A stretch of DNA of 64,000 nucleotides, from positions 241,773,721 through 241,837,720 of the forward strand of contig CM019067.1 of assembly GCA_009667805.1 (NCBI GenBank), read 5' to 3'. Positions 35,743 to 47,071 of the stretch are shown here, one piece after another. The notes under the pieces were generated by a model. It saw only the letters and a list, made by a program, of their open reading frames with translations, was not told where the DNA came from and made no database searches. Within the stretch, counting starts at the first letter, position 1. Each line of letters begins with the position of its first letter. The position numbers were made by a program, and so were the translations under genes. The stretch is from Leptobrachium leishanense (lineage: Eukaryota; Chordata; Amphibia; Anura; Megophryidae).

Positions 35743-35955
35743 AATTCCAGCACAAGGATCATTTCGGAAGTCGTTTCATAGACTTCATGGAGCTTGATGA
35801 CCCAAGGACTGTCCCTGGCCAGCTCCAAAACTGCAATCTCGTGCAGGATCTCCATGCGGCAGTCCACACCCTTTCGACGTTTTCTCATGATTTTGGCAGC
35901 AAACTCTTTTTCGGTTTCTTTCTCCATGCATTTTCTTACCACTGCAAACTTCCCT
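35743..35955 (-). CDS. STK17A: STK17A coding exon 2 (kinase N-lobe)
   Basis: The 213-nt exon encodes residues 63-133 plus two bases of codon 134. It completes the glycine-rich loop ([10 protein letters not shown]), carries the ATP-anchoring lysine in [13 protein letters not shown] (about K84), and has the helix-C glutamate in [11 protein letters not shown] (about E102). It ends in the hinge-proximal SEMILVLE. The similarity is closer to STK17A than STK17B (for example EFAAK.MRKRRKG.DCRME and SEMILVLE). The acceptor is AATCTAG at 35957-35956 and the donor is GTAAGT at 35742-35737. Splicing to exon 3 gives LEFAAGG, so the Tyr found after LE in human is Phe here. The following intron is about 17.3 kb and full of transposons. 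Confidence 0.95.
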
Positions 35956-36847
35956 CTAGATTAAAAAGTGAAAAAGATGAAAGAGGTTTTAGATAACATT
36001 ATCCAACAATGGGGGGGGGGGGGGAGCTACCGATTATCAGCAAAGTCTATGGGCTATTTTCCGTAGTGGTTGATAAGTAGCTACAGGAAATGTTACTGTC
36101 TCCTGTAGTTATTTAAGGTGTATCAACAGGAAAACGCCATTCCATTCGAGCTGTAAGTCCAGCTCGCAGCTTCAATGTAGCGTTTGTGAGGGGTTACTGT
36201 AAGGGTAATGTCTCATACTTCTTGATGTAAATTTTCATCTCCGTATGGAAGCACAGGGTATTACAAAGTAGCCTGTGCTTCCATTCGAATGACAGTGGTT
36301 CACGAAAATAGCCAGCTTTGGAGGAGACTGCAAGTGATTTTTTTTTTGATTTTTTTTACATTTTCAAAAAGAAAAATCACTTTACACTCTACCCACTCCA
36401 TGCATTATATCCCATACTCCACTCTCATCCCACGGTTAAAAGGGCGGGAGCAGAGTGATACCGAGAACGAATACTTCCAAGTCTCCCTCCACAGCGCTGA
36501 GTGATCTCCCACCTAGGATGCACAAGGCTCCATTGAGTCCTATGGACTTAGTCACGGTGCAATGCGCCGCTACCGGCATTGGGAAGCCTTGTGCTTCATT
36601 CTGAGACAAGGTGCTAATTAAGCGCCGACCCCGGCATACAGTTGGCAAAATGGAGACATAGAAAACATGCGCCTGCAGATTTTTCCATATCGTCTCCAAT
36701 TCACTGACAACTATGGATTAGTGTCGCATATCTACATGGAAGCTCGACAAATATCTACACAGCCACATGCCCATAGGTCCTAGCAAACAATGTATGCAGC
36801 CGTCTATATTAAGTGACAGTCTAGGAATTAGAAATCACGAACATTTA

Positions 36848-37276
36848 GGCTCGGGTCAGACGACCGCAGTGTTCACGTCCGTGTTGCCACACATTTTAAC
36901 GTCCGTGGTAGCATACAATTATGATCAATAGAGACCCACACATGAAGTACGTCCGTAAAGAAGTGCGGACGCACAACGGATGCGGCAAACAGACGCAAGA
37001 ACGTAAAACCGCTACCACGGACGTGCAGAGTGCGCCACGTCCGCATAGCGTTCTGTGTGAGTGATGGAACGAAGTCAGACGGACTGCATTTGTGTGTCCA
37101 GCATTGAGGGACAAAATGGTTTTTCATATTAAATTTTATTTCCCATCTACAATCAGTCAAAAAAAACAAAAAAAAAACAGTCGTCACAAAAACGGACAGT
37201 GTGGCCACTACCTTGTCAGTCAGAAAGTACGTCCATTGAGCACGGACGCACAGTATTCCTTCGTCTGACCCTAGCC
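36848..37276. mobile_element. PIF/Harbinger-type MITE, copy with TTA TSD
   Basis: Ends GGCTCGGGTCAGACGACCG and (inverted) GGCTAGGGTCAGACGAAGG with TTA on both sides (36845-36847, 37277-37279). The CpG-rich interior has repeated ACGTCCG/CGGACGT words and forms several hairpins. 429 bp. Confidence 0.85.
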
Positions 37277-37687
37277 TTAACTGTAAACCTGTTTTTCTGC
37301 AAAACCACAATCTGCAAATTTATAGCCTGTCAATATTACCATCTAAACCAGCAACGGTCAAAACTGATTCAGACGTACGTATATACATGCAGAATATCAA
37401 TCTGCTGGTTGAAGTAGTAGATGTCTACAAGGCATTGCTCTTAAACTTTTTTTCTTTAAAATTTTAAAAAAGTGCACATCCTAGGTATAGTAACCAGTTA
37501 TTTGAGTGGTCACAGTGCACTGAAAGTCCTCACGCCACTCCTGCTGAGCTCCCGGAGGGCTGAATAAGGGGCTCAACTCCCCCCCCCCCCCAGAAAGCTC
37601 ACATCAGCAACATTTCAATGGATGGGAGTCGGAATCTGAAGCCAATTCAAGACATAGGTCCCTCCAATGGCTCTCAATTTCCTTTCT

Positions 37688-37918
37688 TAACCCCCTTAAG
37701 GATGGGTGGGTGTCACCCTTTGGGCAGGGGTTAATGCCGGTGAGGCTTATAGGTACGCCTCACCGACAGGTGCTGCCGATTTCAGCCCGCCCAGCAGCCG
37801 ATGCGTGTCATTGACTGCAGGGGGACAGCACGAGTTCAGGCAGTCTCTCTGCAGCCTATGGCTTCAAAACCCTCCTGCCATGCAGAAGGCATAGCACGTC
37901 CCGCAGCAAAGGGTTAAT
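37688..37918. mobile_element. TTAACCCCCTTAAGGA palindromic element
   Basis: Begins TTAACCCCCTTAAGGATGG and ends near GCAAAGGGTTAA. GC-rich interior with short inverted pairs (GGTGAGGC..GCCTCACC, about 37740-37765). Same terminal motif as 26133 and 63563. Confidence 0.55.
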
Positions 37919-40428
37919 GAACCAAAGACAACGATTGCGTGGTTGACCATTTTAGCTTTGAAAAATCACTGCTTTATGTGATAACGCATCTCTGTTCCTG
38001 TGTTAAGAGGTGCAAAAACAAGACACAAATGTCGACTAGCAACCAAATATGACAGCCTGTTATTGTGTTACAGAAGGTCACACTCAATACTAGGCAGAGT
38101 GAATGGGCAAGAAAAAGTGCACATCGAGACTGCAGGGAGGACAAATGTACAAAAATTTTACAGAAAAAAAAATGTAGACAACCCACAAAATTAAAACATT
38201 GTTATGGTTTTTGAAATTCCATCAAATGCAGAGAAACCGAAGAATTTCAACTTTAAATCAGAACACATAAAATAGAGGGGGAAAAAAAAAAAGTTTAAAA
38301 GCCACCACCATGCAAACAGGCAATGTAAACAGAATTTTGTCCCTTGCATTTCTGGAGCATGAAGTCATAAAGAGCTGGGCATTGAATAGACCGAAATGAA
38401 CTGTATGCAACCTACTTCTGCGCAAGTAGATAAGCAAACACGGATTAATCCAATCCCAGTCTGTGTGCTTGAAAGGATGGAAGCATGCTGGGAAAGAGGT
38501 TGAAGATCTATGGTTGCCAAGTTTAGATTACTCTGGTTTTTGGCTTTTTTTCCCCTCCCTTCAAAAGACTAAGATTTAGGCATATACAAGTAGCAGCCAC
38601 AATCCATGTTGGAGTAAACACAGATCAGAAGAAAGACCGGAAATGAGCCGAGAGATCAAATAGGGTTTACATTGGTTGTGTAGGCCAGTGTACGCATAAC
38701 ACAACATTTTCACTTACTCTACATTGTATTTAGCAACCTTAAATTTAACCCTTTAGAAAAAGATATCCCACTGCAGGAAACTAAGGCTTTCCGTAATTGC
38801 AAATTTTTTAGCACATAGTTTCTAGATGCGAGTAAGCATATGTACATAAAACGAGAACATATACAGCCAGAGAAAAGCCAGACACAGCTGTACATAGATT
38901 GTCAAATAATAAACCTGAAATCCAGGAGTTAATGGTAAAATGCTAGGGTCCAGTAACTACCTGCCTCCTAGATTTTCCAAGTCCTGATTTACACAGGCAC
39001 GTCTACTCACAGATGTGTCTGAACTCACTCTTGTTTGGCTCATGAAGCACGGGCGAAAAATGGAAGGGACGCTGTCATTTGCTCGCAGTTTACTTATGTA
39101 GAACATGCGTGACTTTTTTGTAGACAGTGAAACCTTGGAGCCAGACAATGGTCTGATCTACAGATAGGAGGCGGAGCTAAACTTCTACGAGCCAATAGCT
39201 ACCCTGGTTCCTCTGGCTGCAAGCAGCAAAACACTTTCCACGGCTTCGCTGCGACCCTGCTTGTGGGGGACTGCGCTTGGCTTCGTGGGGGTCCTATGGA
39301 CTCGAGGAACTGATAATCTCAGCAGTGAGCCAGGAGGTAGGTACGCACCGCTCAAAACTCTGGCTCGAGCTGGTACTAAAGCAAATTGATCATAACAGAT
39401 TCGGTATCCAGAAGACACGAAGGCTAGTTGTTGATATTTCCGATACAGACTTTATGCTCTATTCTAACTCCAGTGTAAATTTAACCAGACCTGTTGTAAA
39501 CTTATCCAATCCATTGATTAGAATGGCTCTGGTAATTTTACCACAGTCCTGGTTAAGTTTACACCAAGATTGAACTACAGCCCTAGATTGGAATAGGGGC
39601 CCAAAGGTTTAATATATTATTTACAAAAGAATTAAGATGCTAAGGTTGTGTTTCTATACAATTCAATAACACATTTCCCTTTTTTACCACTGCACCCACA
39701 TTGTGTCACTGGCTTATTACACATCCCATCATGCTGTTACTCAGCAAATTCCTGCAGCTCAGTGTTTCACACCACAGGCTGAAAAATCCTTTAGCTCAGG
39801 ATATCATGTATAATTAAACGAAGGAAAAAGAAAGTGTATGTGATGGCCAATCATCTGCCAGCTAAACGTCATGGCTCATTTTATTCAGAATAGCACCGAG
39901 ATGTCTGAAGCTGTCCCAGGCATTATAAATGGATCACAATATATTAAAGGAGGGGGATCAACATCCTCGCCGATAACTGTGGGAAATAGATTAGAGGAAA
40001 TTAGTAAGGTTTCCATCAAATACAGTGCAAATTCCTTCCTGGTGCCCAGTGTATGATGCCCTCGCCAATGAAATAATGGGGGATCCTGCAGGGGAAAAAA
40101 AAAGCTGTCCAGCTATGATTGCGCATACTTGCAGACACACTTCAGAGTTTCCTGGACGCGCGGCGTTCCGACTACTGAGCAGGGGATGGGTGATATCTGT
40201 CTATATATTTTGGTTTTAACACTTCAAATGTGTCACCTTGATAAAAGGCCTTTAGAGGCTAAAACATGTTTTTTTTTTTTTAATGCAAGAGCTACTAAAC
40301 TTCGATGTTAGAGAAGACAGACACACAAATTTCTAGCTCCACCTTTATTCCCAAAGACGCAACTATTAACTTTGGAATAAAATTGAAAAAGTTTAATGAA
40401 GTGAATGACCAATAAGTGCTTATTTTTA

Positions 40429-40462
40429 TACATACATACATACATACATACATACATACACA
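40429..40462. repeat. (CATA)n microsatellite
   Basis: About eight tetranucleotide units. Confidence 0.95.
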
Positions 40463-40579
40463 TATTTCCCAAGTACTCACCAATACCTTTAAAGTCATGT
40501 GACGGCTTTCCAATAAATAATTTAGAAGGTTACTGAAAGTCTGTCCAATTTATATTATTACAATGTATGGCCAGACACA

Positions 40580-40680
40580 CAGCGTCTGTTGGGTATACAT
40601 GTATCTGATGCCTGTGGTGTATATTATTTATATGTAATACACCCCACAGGCATCAGGTACATGAATACCCAACAGACCAC
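40580..40680. mobile_element. Small palindrome with ~45-bp arms
   Basis: GTCTGTTGGGTATACATGTA-TCTGATGCCTGTGGTGTAT is mirrored by ATACACCCCACAGGCATCAG-GTACATGAATACCCAACAGAC around an AT-rich loop. Structure of a MITE or foldback. Confidence 0.75.
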
Positions 40681-40755
40681 AGAGAGAGTTTGTGTATGTA
40701 CGTACGCATGCGCACACACACCAGCCCTCAAAAAGGTAGAGGTGTGTGTTCGTGA

Positions 40756-41005
40756 TCAGAATGCTCTAACCGCATTCAGGCAGGCCCCTGCAGCTGACCA
40801 CGTTCCTTCCAACAAGCACCGCCGGCAAAGTCTTAAAACAGCCGCTCGTTCAGAAGCCCCCAGCTACGATCTTGTGATCAGTTCGCGATATCGCGGCTGG
40901 GGGCTTCCCAACGAGCAGTCAGCCCGCTGTAAGACTTTGCCGGCAGCGCTCGTTGGAACATGGCCAGCCGCAGGGGGTCTGTCTGAATGCAGTTAGAGCA
41001 TCTGG
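40756..41005. mobile_element. 250-bp foldback MITE with ~115-bp arms
   Basis: The left arm ATCAGAATGCTCTAACCGCA... GCCGGCAAAGTCTTAAAACA... GAAGCCCCCAGCTACGATCT is the inverse of AGCCGCGATATCGCG.. region sequences GCTGGGGGCTTCCCAACGAG... AAGACTTTGCCGGC... TGCAGTTAGAGCATCTGG. The loop holds GATCAGTTCGCGATATCGCG. High CpG, no coding. Confidence 0.8.
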
Positions 41006-41536
41006 ACAGCTGCCCCAGTCCCTCCATGCCGGCTTCTGGTATCGAGGGCATCTGCATAAGTACTCCTGTAAATGTCGGTATCGGTGCATCCCTACACTAT
41101 ACAATTTATATACAAACTCTCTGCCTGGTGATCATTTGTTGCACCGAGAGACATCTGCATACACAGAGGTATGTGTGATGCTGCCCACTGCATCATTTTC
41201 AGCAGCAGACTGTTCTGCCTCATCACTAATGATTGTGACGCGCAATCGTGTATGGCTGGGCAGCCAGAAAGTGTTTTTTTTTTTGTTTTACTTTTTAAGA
41301 TCACCAGGATACCTTTCCACAGACGCTACAAGTATTTGTAAACTGAGGACGACTTTGGAGAAGGTAAGGTGAAAACATCACACTCAGGAGAAAGGTTTAA
41401 AGCCAAGGAGGGAAGCCGTGATAGAAAGAAAAAAAAAAAAAAAAGGGGGAAGAATATAAAAACAAAAAAACCAGTACTACAGTAGAGGTACATTGAGGTC
41501 TGTAAAGAAGTGCAAACCCCAGGTGTCTGTGCGTGA

Positions 41537-41831
41537 GTCCAGGGTCAGACGAGCGTTTTGCAGAGCAGAAGGAACATTCGTTAGATTAGACATTCCTTCC
41601 ACTCTGACGCCCGTCTGGCCACATCGCTAAGCACAGTTAGTGTGATCCTATGGAGGATCGCGTTTTGCAGCCCAAAACACGTGTGGCAGCGTTGCGACAG
41701 GAAGGCTTTCGGAACATCTGCAGCAGCGGGCACAATAGCGTGTGGCTGTCCCCAAAGTGTTACAACACTGCGACGGACACTGGGAGGCACGTCAGTATGG
41801 GCGCACATAGTGTGCTCGTCTGACCCCGGCC
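41537..41831. mobile_element. PIF/Harbinger-type MITE (shorter copy)
   Basis: Ends GTCCAGGGTCAGACGAGCG and (inverted) GGCCGGGGTCAGACGAGCA. TTA follows the right end (41832-41834), and the left flank is TGA. 295 bp with GTGTGGC/GCGTTG words. Confidence 0.75.
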
Positions 41832-42126
41832 TTAATCTTTAGATTTTCAGTGTCATTTTAGAAATGGAAAGTTCAAAATCTGGCTGATCCTGTAGGAATG
41901 ACGCCTGAGGGTTTGCAGAAAGAAAAAAAAAAAAAAAAAAAAAGTGACCAGGTTTCATTCAACTTTAACATTTGAATATCCTCACTAATAAAAACGAGAA
42001 GGACCGGTTCTTCTGGTGACATTTACACAACGTGCTCTAATCTGTGCTGCAGCATTAAGGGGCGAGAAGGGGAAATAAATGTGACTTTTTTTTCTTTAAA
42101 ATATAAAAAGGTGGCTATATATAAAT

Positions 42127-44945
42127 TATGGAAGATGATAATGTAGTGCTGGCAGAGAAAAGAGTCCACTGGAAAGCGGAACTGTGTTCACTGCATGTCC
42201 CAAGATGGAGAAAAACTTTCCAACCTTCAATGGACTGTTCCTTTTGAATGGAGATATATCAGCAGACTGAAAAGAAAACAAAAACCAGATTGCGCAGTAT
42301 GTAGTTCGAAAAAAGGAATAAAAGCCACAGGTGATCAACTCACATTCTGTCGAGCCAAACACCTGGCTCTGGGGTGGATAACTTTAAGAGACCCATAATG
42401 TTCTTCAGGTGCCCATCTAACCCGTTTAGGATCCAATAAGTAGTAGTGGAGTGAAATATATCGGGGATACCCCTAGTGCGATCTTTTATGTAAATAATAT
42501 AAGCATATAAAAGGAGGTATAAAACTCACATGTAAAAGAGCCTCAATAGCTCTGTGGAACTTGCTCAGGGGGTTGTAAGGAATCCCCAAAACCTTCTTTA
42601 ACAGGATAGGCAAATCAGCAGTAGTTTTAAAACCATTTATTTGCATAAAAAACAAAATAGTTACCAGAATGCGTTTCGCCAACAGGATTCTTCAGCTGGT
42701 GTTTTACATCTTACTCCTACTGCTGTCGTTTAGATAATGCCCAAATAACATGATTAAGAACAATTAAAACACAATTAAGACCATTGAGCGTAATTTAAAA
42801 CGTATGGTGTTAGATCGCCATTCGCCATCTTTGCGCATGGTCGCCCACTACCACCGTGGAGCGCAGGAAGGGTCTCTATCCCATCTGCAGGCACGAATTT
42901 TTACTAATCATGTGTAATTTAAAGAGCCATAAGTGAATAAACTAATATGTACATTATAAAATAGTGTGCAAGTTTAGTGTACTATTTTGTGTACTTAAAT
43001 TGTAGCTATATCATGGTAAATGTATAACCCTATAAAAAGTGCTATTTGTAATACAGATATTTAATATTTATATAAATAGTATTACAAATAACTAGCACTT
43101 TACTTCTCTTCACAATTCCATATATAAATTTTTAGCTATTTAATATGGGATACACAGTTTAAAGTATTTTATATACGGACTTATAGGTATTTTTATATAG
43201 GGTTATAAATTTACCAGGATATAGTTACAATTTAAGTACACCAAATATATACATTATAAAATCGTGGACTATAATTAGTTTATTATGCACTTTAGTAAAA
43301 ATTCTTCATACATTTTTTCCTTATAGGCACATACTTGAAAACGAGAGAAATCTCAATGTATCCTTCCTGGTAAAATCCTTTATAAATATAGATAAGAAAG
43401 ATACACATACAAGTCACTTTATAATTCTTTAGGAACTGGTATATTGGCTATATAAAAAAATAAAAATCATATGGTTATAAGATTTTGTTTATTTTTAATT
43501 ACTTTGGATTAATTGAAACTCTTTAGGAGTTGTGATAAATATATCGGTAAAATGCTTTTGTATATAAATGTTAATTATTGGTCTCAAAGCGTTTGAAATA
43601 CATCTTATAGACCCAGTCTAAGGCTAGGGTCAGACGAACGCATTTTTCAGGTTGTCCGTGAAAAAGTGCGTTCGAACGAATGGACGTATTTTTTCACGGA
43701 ATACGCGATAGCGGTCATACGATGCGCATTCTCGTCCGTGATTTTGTACGGATCATCAATAAAACACTTTTTGCGTCTGGACGTGATGTTGGCCGGACAT
43801 TAGCAGCATCTGACCTCTCCTAATCACGCACACACACACACACACACACACCGCTATGTGGGCGCAGCACACTCTGTACGTCAGTAGTAGCGGTTTGACG
43901 TTCTAGAAAAAATGCGTTAGTTTGCCACTTGCGCTGCGCGGACGAACTTTCGTGCGGCCGTTCGTCGTATGTTCCCCGGCATTGGACGTCATTTGCTGCT
44001 AGCACGGCCGTCATTTCGTGCGGCTAAACGCACGTTAAAACTGCTTTCGTCTGACCTTAGCCTAAGTGTGGGGCTACGACTATATTATTATGAATAACCG
44101 CATCTTAAAAGGGATATAAGACTCCGTATGTTAATGCTGTTCCGCGTTTCAGGGTGGAACGCGGAACTACTCCGCCACCCTAAGATGGCAGATGGGATAG
44201 AGACACTTCCTGCGCTCCACGGTGGTAGTGGGCGACAATGCGCGTGCGCAAAGATGGCAGACGGCGATCTAACACCATAGGTTTTAAATTACACTCAATG
44301 GTCTTGTGTTTTAATGGTTCTTAATCATGCTATTTGGGCATTATGTAAAACGACAGCAGTAAGATGTAAAACACCAGCTGAAGAAGCCTGTTGGCGAAAT
44401 ACGTTCTGGTAACTAAATTTTTTTTGTTATGAAAATAAAGGGTTTTAAAACTACTGCTGATTTTCCTATCTGGTTAAAAGGTTTTGGGGATTCCTTTCAA
44501 CCCCCTGAGCAAGTTCCACAGAGCTATTGAGGCTCTTTTACATGTGAGTTTTATACGCTTATATTATTTACATAAGAGATCGCACTAGGGGTATCCCGGA
44601 TATATTTCACTCCACTACAGGGGTATCCTGAACACTACCCATTGGATCATAAAGGATGGGCACCTGAAGAACATTAAGAGACCCATAAAGTTATCCACCC
44701 CAGAGCCAGGTGTTTGGCTCGACAGAATATGAGTTGATCAACTGTGGCTTTATTATTCCTTTTTTCGAACTACATACTGCGCAATCTGTGGTTTTTGTTT
44801 TCAGTCTGCTGATATATCTCCATTCAAAAGGAACAGTCCATTGAAGGTTGGAAAGTTTTTCTCCAGCTTGGGACATGCAGTGAACACAGTTCCGCTTTGC
44901 AGTGGACTCTTTTCTCTGCCGGCGCTATGTTATCATCTTCCATAT
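42127..44945. mobile_element. 2.8-kb foldback element with ~760-bp inverted arms
   Basis: The left arm (42127-42889) starts TATGGAAGATGATAATGTAG. It is inverted at the right (44187-44945), ending TATGTTATCATCTTCCATA. The arms match over nearly their whole length, including GGAGAAAAACTTTCCAACCT, CACCTGGCTCTGGGGTGGAT and CCACTACCACCGTGGAGCGC. A second palindrome (about 42930-43300, centred near 43085) lies in the spacer, and a 441-bp Harbinger-type MITE is inserted at 43622-44062. A LINE-tail fragment sits at 43324-43385. No transposase was found. Confidence 0.85.
43622..44062. mobile_element. PIF/Harbinger-type MITE with TAA TSD, nested in foldback element
   Basis: Ends GGCTAGGGTCAGACGAACGC and (inverted) GGCTAAGGTCAGACGAAAGC, with TAA on both sides (43619-43621, 44063-44065). 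An internal (CA)n lies at 43826-43851. 441 bp, very CpG-rich. Confidence 0.9.
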
Positions 44946-45223
44946 GTTCTCTTATATCCGCCTATAATAACGTTAAGCGAGTGGTCTGTGTATTCTGTTG
45001 AGTGCTTCACTCTTCCTGCTTTGTGGCTATATAGAATTGGCTCTGTGTATGATTTAGTGTCGGCATTAAGGATGTGTTATGATCTTGAAAGTTGGCACAA
45101 CGTATCTTAAAGAACCAATTATATATAGGCTCTGGAGTATACGAGTAGCCATTTATAGATTGGTTTAATTTTACCCAGATTATTATTACACCATTAGTTT
45201 TGTTTATTTTTATTTATTTTTTT

Positions 45224-45412
45224 AGAAAGTATTTTACCAGGAAGGATACATTTGAGATTTCTCTCGTTTAAGCATGTCCTGGGTTGCGAGTATGTACCGT
45301 TGTAAGTGTCCTTGGGCAAGAAACTTACAGGAGAGATGCTCTGACTGGGATTCGAACCGGTGTCTCCATAGTCCGAGCAGTGATGTTACCTCTACTCCAC
45401 CCAGCCGGTACA
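45224..45412 (-). mobile_element. tRNA-type SINE, copy 3
   Basis: On the - strand: ACCGGCTGGGTGGAGTAGAG-GTAACATCACTGCTC, a perfect B box GGTTCGAATCC, and GTGTCCTTGGGC-type motif context. The 3' tail ATGCTTAAACGAGAGAAATC-TCAAATGTATCCTTCCTGGT follows. It lies in the 21.4-kb STK17A intron. Confidence 0.85.
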
Positions 45413-46135
45413 ATTTTGACGTTTTCATGAACGCCAAATCTGCGGACCACATAAGTAGTGATTGATTTTATTTATATGTATGTATTCACAGCACATATTG
45501 CTTTGCACTTTGATCCACTTTATACAACTTGCGCTCTAGGGTTCTTTTGTCTTTTCCAGCTTAACACTTGTAGGCCAGTATTCAAAGAATGTTGATTTTT
45601 GACATGTTTTTTGAAAACCTGCCTTTGTTCCTTACCCCATCTACAAGAGCCTACAGCACCCTGAAACTGGCCCTCGGCACAATCCAGATTATTTTGGCAT
45701 GCACGACATCCAATGTTTGCATAGACATTTCTCTGTCATTTTTAATATAGGACCACGTGATCTGCCACAATGCAAAAGACCTTAAGCAAATGCTTTTGAT
45801 AACTTGCATCTCCATCTTCCAAACCTACTACACTAGAACACTTTCTGAAGAATATGTAGAAGATTTCAAAAAGCGAAAAATGAAATCAGACAGGGTTAAA
45901 ATTAAATATGCCTGCGTCCTTCTGGTTTTGTCAAACCCTAGTTTATACGGAGAGGTCATATTATATAGCTGGCCTGGCATGATTTTTAGACCAAGAGGTG
46001 ATCGAAAGGTGTTGATACTGCAATTAAATCTCTATTCATTAGTTCTAAAACAGAACTGTATGATAGCTGTACGTCATCGCAACAATGGGACATTTATAAC
46101 TGGAGCAAAGGATTCTCAAGTAATAGTTTTTATAC

Positions 46136-46200
46136 AGGACATACTTGACGAGACAAATCTCAAAGTATCCTTCCTGGTAAAATACTTTACAGATACATAA
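46136..46200 (+). mobile_element. LINE/SINE 3'-tail fragment
   Basis: AGGACATACTTGACGAGACA-AATCTCAAAGTATCCTTCCT-GGTAAAATACTTTACAGATA is the common LINE/SINE tail without any upstream LINE or SINE body that I can recognise. The open frame ending here (45757-46200) is not a gene. Confidence 0.65.
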
Positions 46201-46643
46201 AGGTGTCTTTCACAATCACCATCAGGACAAATGTCCCAAAGACACCACCCCCAGCCCCGAAAATCCTCAATATTCTTCCAGATAAATCTCTTTAAGTAGA
46301 GAGATAAATCTTCCCTCTTATAAAACAGGCAGCATCTGCTCATTACTCAGAAATGCCCAGTGATTTTAATCAGCATAACAAGGTGATAAAAGAAATCCAC
46401 TTTGAGCTTAGAAGAGAGCCAAATCCAGCTAGAGTCTGGCACCAGTCTACATACAAAACGGGTTTTGGTTTGGTTTTTTTAAACCAAAAAGCGCAACTAA
46501 AAAAAAAAAATAATAATTTTAAAAAAACTTAGCTGCCATTTTGATATAATATGGTATAGCATATATGAAGTAGTGTAGAAGTCCAAATCTTAGGCCATGG
46601 CAACAACCAAAAAACACAAGGAGAGGATTTACTGTAATTCTAA

Positions 46644-47068
46644 GGCTAGGGTCAGACTGAGGCAGTGCGAACGCGCGTTCTGGCGCACTTAATCACGGCC
46701 GTGCTAGCAGCAGATGCCGGGCAATGACGGCCAATATACGAAGTACGGTCGCACAAAAGTCCGGCTGCGCAACGCAAGTGGAAAATGAACGCATTTTTTC
46801 GAGAACGTTAAACCACTAGTACTGACGTACAGAGTGCACTGCGTCCGCTAGAGGCGTGTGTGCGTGAATTGGAGACATCAGACGCTGCTAATGTCCGGCC
46901 AACATAACGTCCAGATGCAAGAAGTGTTTTATTGATGATCCATACAAAATCACGGATGAAACTGCGCATAGTATGACCGCTATTGCGTATTCCGTGAAAA
47001 AATACGTCCATTCTTCGAACGCACATTTTCACGGACAACGTGAAAAATGCGTTAGTCTGACCCTAGCC
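46644..47068. mobile_element. PIF/Harbinger-type MITE with TAA TSD
   Basis: Ends GGCTAGGGTCAGACTGAGGC and (inverted) GGCTAGGGTCAGACTAACGC, with TAA at 46641-46643 and 47069-47071. 425 bp, with the same interior words (ACGTCCATTC, CACGGACAA, GTACTGACGTACAGAGTGC) as the 43622 copy but partly in inverse order. Confidence 0.9.
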
Positions 47069-47071
47069 TAA

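Noticed and set aside
38957..39148. Open frame MSGSKVSLSTKKSRMFYISK considered as an STK17A N-terminus
   Set aside because: It is downstream (in gene direction) of the true first coding exon at 57520 and has no donor in the needed phase. The 57333-57520 exon matches the conserved ELGR motif instead.
45757..46200. 147-codon open frame on the + strand
   Set aside because: Its last 20 codons are the LINE/SINE tail and the rest shows no domain or splice signals. It is a chance frame in repeat-derived sequence.
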